Shown: positions 8,145 through 11,695 of the stretch, one piece after another
Position numbering within the stretch: the first letter of the stretch is position 1
Layout: every line of letters begins with the position of its first letter
Translations under genes and position numbers: made by a program
The notes under the pieces: model-generated
Databases searched by the model: none
What the model saw: the letters and a program-made list of their open reading frames with translations, nothing else
What the model was told of the DNA's origin: nothing
Source of the DNA: Muribaculaceae bacterium
GTDB taxonomy: Bacteria; Bacteroidota; Bacteroidia; Bacteroidales; Muribaculaceae
DNA: 11,695 nt
Direction: 5' to 3'
NCBI GenBank assembly: GCA_009775375.1
Contig: VSPO01000110.1
Span: forward strand, 1-11,695

Positions 8145-8599
8145 TGGTTGGCCTAAGGGAAATCAAATCGCTGCCAAGTCTTATGCACTGGCGGGCGGAG
8201 GTGATCAGGAATGTGTTCGGGGTGGAGGCATCCCCTCGCCTGCTCGTGGCCAACAGGAAATACTACCGACGGCATATCGCCGACGGCAGCCACGTTGCCA
8301 TTGTGGCGGAGGAGAACGGAATGGAATGCGGATGTGGTTCGGTCTGCTTTTCAGAGGAACTCCCGTCGCCCGACAATCCTACGGGGCTATGTGCCTATCT
8401 GATGAACATATACGTGCGCAAACCGTTTCGCAACAATGGGATTGCGCATCAGATTGTGGGGCATCTGGTTGGCATGGCGAAGGAGCGGGGATGCGGCAAG
8501 ATTTATCTTGAAACCACCGCAGATGGAAAATCGTTGTACGTAACGTCGGGGTTCCGGGAAATGCCCGACATGATGAAATATTATGGTCAGAGCGATTAA
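8144..8599 (+). CDS. GNAT-family N-acyltransferase
   Basis: This 151-aa protein fits a single GNAT domain, which moves an acyl group, usually acetyl from acetyl-CoA, to an amine. The CoA pyrophosphate-binding motif A is visible as RNNGIA (96-101), preceded by the strand LMNIYVRKPF (86-95) that carries the central beta-bulge. The C-terminal YVTSGFREM (132-140) is the usual GNAT tail before the final strand. Its ATG overlaps the stop codon of the adenylation gene (TAATG at 8142-8146), so translation is probably coupled. Its end overlaps the hydrolase gene by 17 nt. The substrate is unknown; from context it may be the amino acid activated by the upstream enzyme or its product. A simple housekeeping acetyltransferase role is less likely given this tight operon. 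Confidence 0.85.
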   Translation: MVGLREIKSLPSLMHWRAEVIRNVFGVEASPRLLVANRKYYRRHIADGSHVAIVAEENGMECGCGSVCFSEELPSPDNPTGLCAYLMNIYVRKPFRNNGIAHQIVGHLVGMAKERGCGKIYLETTADGKSLYVTSGFREMPDMMKYYGQSD

Positions 8600-9251
8600 G
8601 ATTGGAAGACTGAATTGTCTTTGTGAGTTTTCAGCCGGAATAGAAAAGATAGCCTACGTGCTTTATCCGATGAATTTCCTTTCGGGATGGATAAGCGGCG
8701 CGGCCGACAGGTATGGGATCAATATCGTCGTGATAACGGGGATGGAATGGGAGGATGTCTTTAGTCCATGGCCGGCCAAGGGAGTGCCCGACGGTAGTCC
8801 TGACTTCAAGGGAGAGTCGCCGGAATTTCTTAAGCAGCTTCAGACGTCCGTCATTCCCAAGCTGGAGGAGACATTCGGCCTGACAGCCCCGACGGAACGG
8901 ACGCTTGTCGGGATTTCGATGTCCGGACTGTTTTCCATGTGGCAATGGCTCGTATGCGATACGTTCGACAACATCGCCTCTCTGTCCGGCTCGTTCTGGT
9001 ATGAAGGATTCGTGGATTGGGTAAGGGCGCATACCTCGGTATCAAAAAGAGGCAAGGCATATTTCCTGCTTGGGAAGCAGGAATCCCGCTCCAACGTAAA
9101 AGCCTTTAATTCCGTGGCTGACGACACACGAGAGATAGTCGCGTTTCTTAAAAGCCGAGGGATAAACACGGAGTTTGAAAGCGTCCCCGGCAACCACTAC
9201 TCCGATCCGCTCCCCCGCCTCGAAAAAGCCTTCACCGCCCTCTACGGATAG
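8583..9251 (+). CDS. Esterase-type alpha/beta hydrolase
   Basis: This 222-aa protein resembles predicted alpha/beta-fold esterases related to the enterochelin-esterase and esterase-D superfamily. The nucleophile elbow is GISMSG (110-115) with Ser112 as likely nucleophile; a Ser replaces the usual second Gly. The catalytic His is probably His205 in GNHYSDP, and an acid may lie near LGKQE (163-167). No signal peptide is visible, so it should be cytoplasmic. The ATG at 8583 overlaps the GNAT gene by 17 nt, making this the third gene of the operon. It may release or edit a thioester, ester or amide formed by the first two enzymes. It is slightly short for the family, and the N-terminal strands start directly (AIKIGRLNCLCEFS). 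No clear terminator follows; a GC-rich repeat begins 29 bp downstream. Confidence 0.8.
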   Translation: MVRAIKIGRLNCLCEFSAGIEKIAYVLYPMNFLSGWISGAADRYGINIVVITGMEWEDVFSPWPAKGVPDGSPDFKGESPEFLKQLQTSVIPKLEETFGLTAPTERTLVGISMSGLFSMWQWLVCDTFDNIASLSGSFWYEGFVDWVRAHTSVSKRGKAYFLLGKQESRSNVKAFNSVADDTREIVAFLKSRGINTEFESVPGNHYSDPLPRLEKAFTALYG

Positions 9252-9279
9252 CCGACACGCCCGGCAAAGCCCAATCAGT

Positions 9280-9324
9280 GCCAAGTCCGGCATGGATACG
9301 CACGGCCTCCGGCCTGCGCCTACC
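9280..9324 (-). repeat. Inverted single copy of the GC-rich hairpin repeat
   Basis: Read on the minus strand, this segment has GGTAGGCGCAGGCCGGAGGCC followed by TCCATGCCGGACTTGGC, the same order as the units at 10657-10810. Its hairpin is CGCA, bulged C, GGCC, loop TCC, GGCC, TGCG (9299-9318 on the plus strand). It sits between the converging hydrolase operon and the 64-aa gene, more than 1.3 kb from the main repeat block. Confidence 0.75.
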
Positions 9325-9349
9325 TTATGTTGCACACCAACCTAATCCA

Positions 9350-9544
9350 TCAAAGACTCGGCAAAGACTCCATGTCTAATAATTTCTCAGCCTCCTCGGC
9401 AGTCAAAACTATAGGATTAGCATCGCAATCTGAGGTCACGATAGGCAGATCCATTCTTTTCTTTATTTCAATCATCTTCCTAAATGATTCTTTCAGAGCC
9501 TCATTCAAGATATTACGTTGGTTGATCATATCTTTATCTGACAT
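9350..9544 (-). CDS. Small 64-aa protein overlapping the zeta-like remnant
   Basis: This intact ORF encodes a charged 64-aa protein. A likely helical N-terminal half (INQRNILNEALKESFRKM, about residues 7-24) is followed by DLPIVTSDCDANPIVLTAEEAEKLL. There is no signal peptide or membrane segment. Its ATG (9542-9544) overlaps the last 11 nt of the zeta-toxin-like pseudogene, ending at TAA 9534-9536, so it was translationally coupled to that kinase when both were whole. That position suggests an accessory or antitoxin-like partner, but I do not recognise a named antitoxin family. The protein appears undamaged although its partner is clearly broken. Whether it is still expressed is unknown; its promoter would be the RhuM promoter at 10460-10490. 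Confidence 0.6.
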   Translation of the reverse strand: MSDKDMINQRNILNEALKESFRKMIEIKKRMDLPIVTSDCDANPIVLTAEEAEKLLDMESLPSL

Positions 9545-10018
9545 ATCTGTTCATAATTTTATGAAACAAACTCATCTCAAATAAATCCTCACTATCCGCT
9601 ATGAGTTTTGCCTCAAGATTATTATCATAAAACGCCCAATAGTCAACAATTGGTGCATATAGATTAAAAAATTCGTTAATCCTGATTGATACCTCCTCCG
9701 TATCACATTTGGTGGAATATCATGACCTCCTTCCAAAACGCGTTTCTCGACTCTCTTGCAGGCCACCTCAGGCGATTCCAACCAAAAGAAGAGAAGCTGT
9801 ATGGTATAACCTCTTTTATGTGCATTTTTCACCAATGACCGGTAGCTTCGGGTAGCCAGTGTGGTTTCTATGGCAAATGAAACGCCTTCTTCTAATAGGG
9901 TTTCAATGCGCTGAAGCATCAGTTTTCCGGCCTGTATAGCAACAGTCTCCGGAGCAAAAGGGGAAATGCCCTTGGCTATTTCATCAGCATTTACAAATTC
10001 GCGGCACTTTAGTATTTG
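9534..10018 (-). pseudogene. Zeta-toxin-like kinase, 5'-truncated and frameshifted
   Basis: The remnant encodes about 161 residues of a zeta-toxin/AAA-type kinase. It begins ILKCREFVNADEIAKGISP, then has AIETTLATRSY (family ETT motif), LLFFWLESPE and RVLEGGHDIPPNVIRRRY. The family's N-terminal P-loop (GxNGxGKT), about 28 residues upstream, is missing, so ATP binding should be lost. Near 9679-9681 one base is absent: before it the frame reads RRRYQSG, and after it the other frame reads INEFFNLYAPIVDYW on to RYVR and a stop at 9534. A simple change from GGAATT to GGATT explains this. The upstream end joins a truncated RhuM gene. Intact members phosphorylate sugar nucleotides or other small substrates as toxins; this copy should be inactive. 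Confidence 0.85.
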
Positions 10019-10410
10019 CCCTGCTTCAGTCGGTCATCATCAAGCACAAAACCTTTGCGGATAAACTCGTTAAGAATTTTTGTACTCCATTGGCGAAAGA
10101 GCGTCGCTTTCCTGCTGTTGACGCGGTATCCAACACTGATAATGGCATCGAGATTGTAGAAAATACGCTCACGCTTCACTTGACGATTACCCTCCTGTTG
10201 AACTATTCAAATTTTTCGAATAGTTGCTTCCTGGTTCAACTCCATACTTGCATAAATCTCTTTGAGATGGTAGTTTATGGTGTTGACCTCAACCCCAAAA
10301 AGTTCAGCCATCGCTTTCTGTGTAAGCCAAAGGGTTTCGTCTTCAACATATGCCTGAACCGTTCCGCTACCGTCGGGCAAATTATATAGAATAAACTGGA
10401 TATCAGTCAT
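10009..10410 (-). pseudogene. RhuM-family gene with internal TGA and lost C-terminus
   Basis: This is a remnant of the RhuM virulence-protein family, often found in mobile or accessory regions. The ATG at 10410 starts MTDIQFILYNLPDGS, followed by the helix-turn-helix-like LWLTQKAMAELFGVEVNTI and EATIRKI. A TGA at 10207-10209 then interrupts it. The same frame continues with IVQQEGNRQV, IFYNLDAIISVGYRVNS, ATLFRQWST and GFVLDDDRLKQGKY, then TAA at 10009-10011. The family has CGA (Arg) where the TGA is expected, so a single C-to-T change fits. Intact proteins are about 300 residues or more; here homology ends at residue 133, exactly where the zeta-like remnant begins. It has a well-matched promoter upstream, so a 67-aa N-terminal fragment could still be made. 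Confidence 0.85.
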
Positions 10411-10459
10411 TGAATTTAAGGAATTTGTTAGGCGAGCTCATCAAAAAGCTTCCACATTA

Positions 10460-10490
10460 CAAATTTAGCGAATTTTCATGACTCGACAAT
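10460..10490 (-). promoter_or_regulatory. Bacteroidetes-type promoter for the RhuM remnant
   Basis: On the minus strand TAAATTTG (10460-10467) matches the -7 box TAnnTTTG exactly. ATTG (10487-10490) lies 19 bp upstream, one base from the TTTG -33 box. The start of transcription would be about 45 nt before the ATG at 10410. This is the best complete promoter in the window. Confidence 0.7.
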
Positions 10491-10598
10491 AAAAACATGC
10501 TCGAAAACATTATGATTCTTCACATTCGCAACGAGACTGGCATGGACTTGGGGCTTTGTGCAAAGTGGTAAGGATGAGGTATTAAGGGGCTTTGGGAA

Positions 10599-10660
10599 TG
10601 AGCACGGACGAAAGCGGCAATTCTTGCCGCGCACAGAACTGCCCTCCGGCGCACATGGAC
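10599..10660 (+). repeat. 62-bp repeat module, copy 1
   Basis: This module matches 11100-11161 at 53 of 62 positions with no gaps. Its core is the hairpin GCGGCAA (10614-10620), loop TTC, TTGCCGC (10624-10630), followed by CCCTCCGGCGC in both copies. It immediately precedes the 50-bp tandem units and shares the closing GGAC with the first. Confidence 0.85.
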
Positions 10661-10810
10661 GGTAGTAGGCCGCAGGCTCGGAGGCCTGCTCCCCATGTCG
10701 GACTGAGGGCGGACGGTAGGCGCAGGCTCGAAGGCCTGCTCCCCATGTCGGACTGAGGGTGGACGGTAGGCGCAGGCCGGAGGGCGTGTGCTCCATGCCG
10801 GACTCGGCGT
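10657..10810 (+). repeat. Three tandem copies of a ~50-bp GC-rich hairpin repeat
   Basis: Units are 10657-10710 (54 bp, 4-bp insertion), 10711-10760 and 10761-10810. Each begins GGACGGTAG, has a hairpin, then CTCC(CC)ATG(T/C)CGGACT. Units 1 and 2 are nearly identical and form GCAGGC/GCCTGC with a 6-nt loop (10672-10689 and 10722-10739). Unit 3 has diverged yet can still pair GCGCA (10770-10774) with TGTGC (10787-10791). There are no spacers between units. Confidence 0.9.
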
Positions 10811-10821
10811 GGATAAAAAGA

Positions 10822-10869
10822 AAAAAGGGCCATGCAATCTGTTGTCGGTCGGATTGCATGGCCCTTTTT
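10822..10869. terminator. Bidirectional intrinsic terminator with 18-bp stem
   Basis: A5 plus GGGCCATGCAATC (10822-10839) pairs perfectly with GATTGCATGGCCC plus T5 (10852-10869) around a 12-nt loop. The A-tract on one side and T-tract on the other let it work on both strands. It directly follows the third 50-bp repeat, although no gene ends nearby on either strand. Confidence 0.8.
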
Positions 10870-10884
10870 CTTTGGGTTTTCTTT

Positions 10885-10910
10885 TATAGCTACGGCCTAC
10901 CGTAGTTATA
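10885..10910. other. Inverted repeat of unknown role
   Basis: TATAGCTACGG (10885-10895) and CCGTAGTTATA (10900-10910) form an 11-bp stem with one G-U pair and a 4-nt loop. There is no T-run after it, so it is not a classical terminator. CCGTAG recurs at 10916-10921. Confidence 0.5.
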
Positions 10911-11099
10911 GCCATCCGTAGAAGTGCCGCCTGATCGTTATGACGGCTAACAGATTACTTGGGATTCGGAATGCTTGTTTGGACTGAGCGCGAGACCCGA
11001 TTGGACAGTTGGGATACATAGGGACATAATGACAGATAATCATATATTTTTTGTTATTTTTGATTCTTTTTCTTTATGTATCAACCAATTCGGTCGGAC

Positions 11100-11161
11100 T
11101 GAGCGCGGACGGAAGCGGCAATTCTTGCCGGGCACTTAACCGCCCTCCGGCGCGAACGGAC
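11100..11161 (+). repeat. 62-bp repeat module, copy 2
   Basis: This is the second copy of the module at 10599-10660, exactly 501 bp downstream. It keeps CGGCAA (11116-11121) and TTGCCG (11125-11130) as a 6-bp stem. The seventh pair is lost through a C-to-G change. Again it stands just upstream of hairpin-repeat copies. Confidence 0.85.
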
Positions 11162-11370
11162 TCGAATGGACTCGGGCCGGACGGTAGTCGCAGGCCGGGA
11201 CGTCCTGCGCTCCATGCTGGGCTTGGCGCGGACTCGGATTGGACTCGGTCGGACTCGGTTGTGCGCAGGCCAGAGGCCATGCGCTCCATGCTGGACTGAG
11301 CGCGGACTCGGTCTCCATGTTGGACTTGGCATGGTGTCACGGGGCAGGTTCGGAGGGCTGCCGCCATGCC
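11162..11370 (+). repeat. Second island of degenerate hairpin repeats
   Basis: The island holds three diverged copies of the hairpin unit. Stems are CGCAGG/CCTGCG (11189-11194, 11204-11209), GCGCA-GGCC/GGCC-TGCGC with one bulge (11263-11284), and GGCAG/CTGCC (11343-11347, 11358-11362). CTCCATG plus a GGACT-like tail follows the first two, and a further tail copy is at 11313-11329. Between them GGACTCGG occurs repeatedly (for example near 11169, 11230, 11241, 11251 and 11304). Confidence 0.75.
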
Positions 11371-11683
11371 GGGGTTGGTGGAATCCTTTTCATGCACGAA
11401 ACCTGATGAAGCGACCTCTTTGGGAGTGGTGGCGACAGCCACGCATGGCTGCCGGTCGTGGGGCATCACTGCCATCAAAAACTCGTGACGGACGAGACGG
11501 GGGATGCTGGGGCATCGCACCCGGACGTGACGGCACTTGTTTTTGCTTCGGTTTCGTCGGATGACTTCCGTCAGGTTGGACTCGGATTGGACTCGGCGCG
11601 GATGGACCGGTGGGATACATGTAGATTCCAAAACGAAGTGCAACGTTATGGAGCCTAAATGATGTAGATTCAAGGGAAAGTGT

Positions 11684-11691
11684 TAACTTTG
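11684..11691 (+). promoter_or_regulatory. Promoter -7 box pointing out of the window
   Basis: TAACTTTG matches the Bacteroidetes -7 box TAnnTTTG exactly and sits 4 bp from the window edge on the plus strand. The expected TTTG box 19-21 bp upstream is not clear. A gene would be expected just beyond 11695. Confidence 0.5.
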
Positions 11692-11695
11692 CCCC

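Larger units (their letters stand above)
10491..11695. other. Gene-free, repeat-rich region
   Basis: About 1.2 kb without a convincing gene. Open frames here either cross the GC-rich repeats and read low-complexity Pro/Arg/Ser-rich sequence or have no recognisable domain. The contents are two repeat islands (10599-10810 and 11100-11370), a bidirectional terminator, a smaller hairpin and an AT-rich stretch (11020-11090). The stretch from 11371 to 11588 is plain sequence in which I see nothing, and a promoter box lies at the right edge. Confidence 0.7.

Noticed and set aside
9599..9919. A complete 106-aa zeta-type protein starting at an internal ATG
   Set aside because: Family homology extends upstream to about 10018 in the same frame, and the C-terminal part is out of frame after 9680, so the frame is a fragment of a pseudogene.
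10207..10410. A complete 67-aa DNA-binding protein
   Set aside because: The same frame continues past the TGA with strong RhuM-family sequence, so this is the 5' part of a broken gene and not a short native gene.
10657..10810. CRISPR array
   Set aside because: The units are directly adjacent with no unique spacers, are about 50 bp long, and no cas genes are near.
10476..10915. Several overlapping minus-strand frames of 83-131 codons, rich in Pro, Arg and Ser
   Set aside because: All cross the 50-bp repeats and the terminator. Their repeated peptide phrases are a by-product of the DNA repeat, and different frames are open at the same place.
11074..11673. 199-codon minus-strand frame
   Set aside because: It spans the second repeat island with the same low-complexity pattern and no domain or family match that I can recognise.

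Overview
The window looks like chromosomal DNA from a member of the Bacteroidales, plausibly a gut relative of Muribaculaceae or Bacteroides (family level is inference). The grounds are a TonB-dependent receptor with an N-terminal CarboxypepD_reg domain, an OprO/P-type porin, RhuM and zeta-like genes of the kind common in this order, and Bacteroidetes-type promoter boxes (TAnnTTTG) at 10460-10467 and 11684-11691. Starts are mostly not preceded by a well-placed Shine-Dalgarno sequence.

Region 1 (33-5227, minus strand) has a receptor and phosphatase pair followed by a transporter. A 916-aa TonB-dependent receptor (2477-5227) is followed after 35 bp by a secreted TRAP/ACP5-type metallophosphoesterase (1518-2441). 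A hairpin at 1478-1511 separates these from an Fsr-type MFS exporter (33-1265). The 321-bp divergent spacer (5228-5548) carries two near-identical 18-bp AT-rich sites 27 bp apart. On its other side is a phosphate-selective-type porin (5549-6556), closed by a strong intrinsic terminator (6575-6616). Receptor, phosphatase and OprO/P porin together suggest release and uptake of phosphate or a phosphorylated nutrient. Phosphate control is inferred, not shown.

Region 2 (6629-9251, plus strand) is a compact three-gene operon with overlapping reading frames. It encodes a stand-alone NRPS-type adenylation enzyme without a carrier domain, a GNAT acyltransferase and an esterase-type alpha/beta hydrolase. 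This set looks like an activation, acylation and hydrolysis module for an unknown small molecule, and is the best candidate here for an undescribed function.

Region 3 (9350-10490, minus strand, AT-richer) is a decayed accessory segment. A RhuM-type gene has a good promoter but an in-frame TGA, and it is cut off at LKQGKY. At that point it joins a zeta-toxin-like kinase gene that has lost its P-loop N-terminus and carries a one-base frameshift. An intact 64-aa ORF overlaps the end of the kinase remnant and may be its surviving partner.

Region 4 (10491-11695, plus one inverted copy at 9280-9324) has no convincing gene. It is filled with GC-rich, hairpin-forming repeats: a roughly 50-bp unit in tandem and scattered copies, and a separate 62-bp module present twice exactly 501 bp apart. 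It also holds an 18-bp-stem bidirectional terminator. At the window edge a promoter -7 box points right, towards a gene outside the window.
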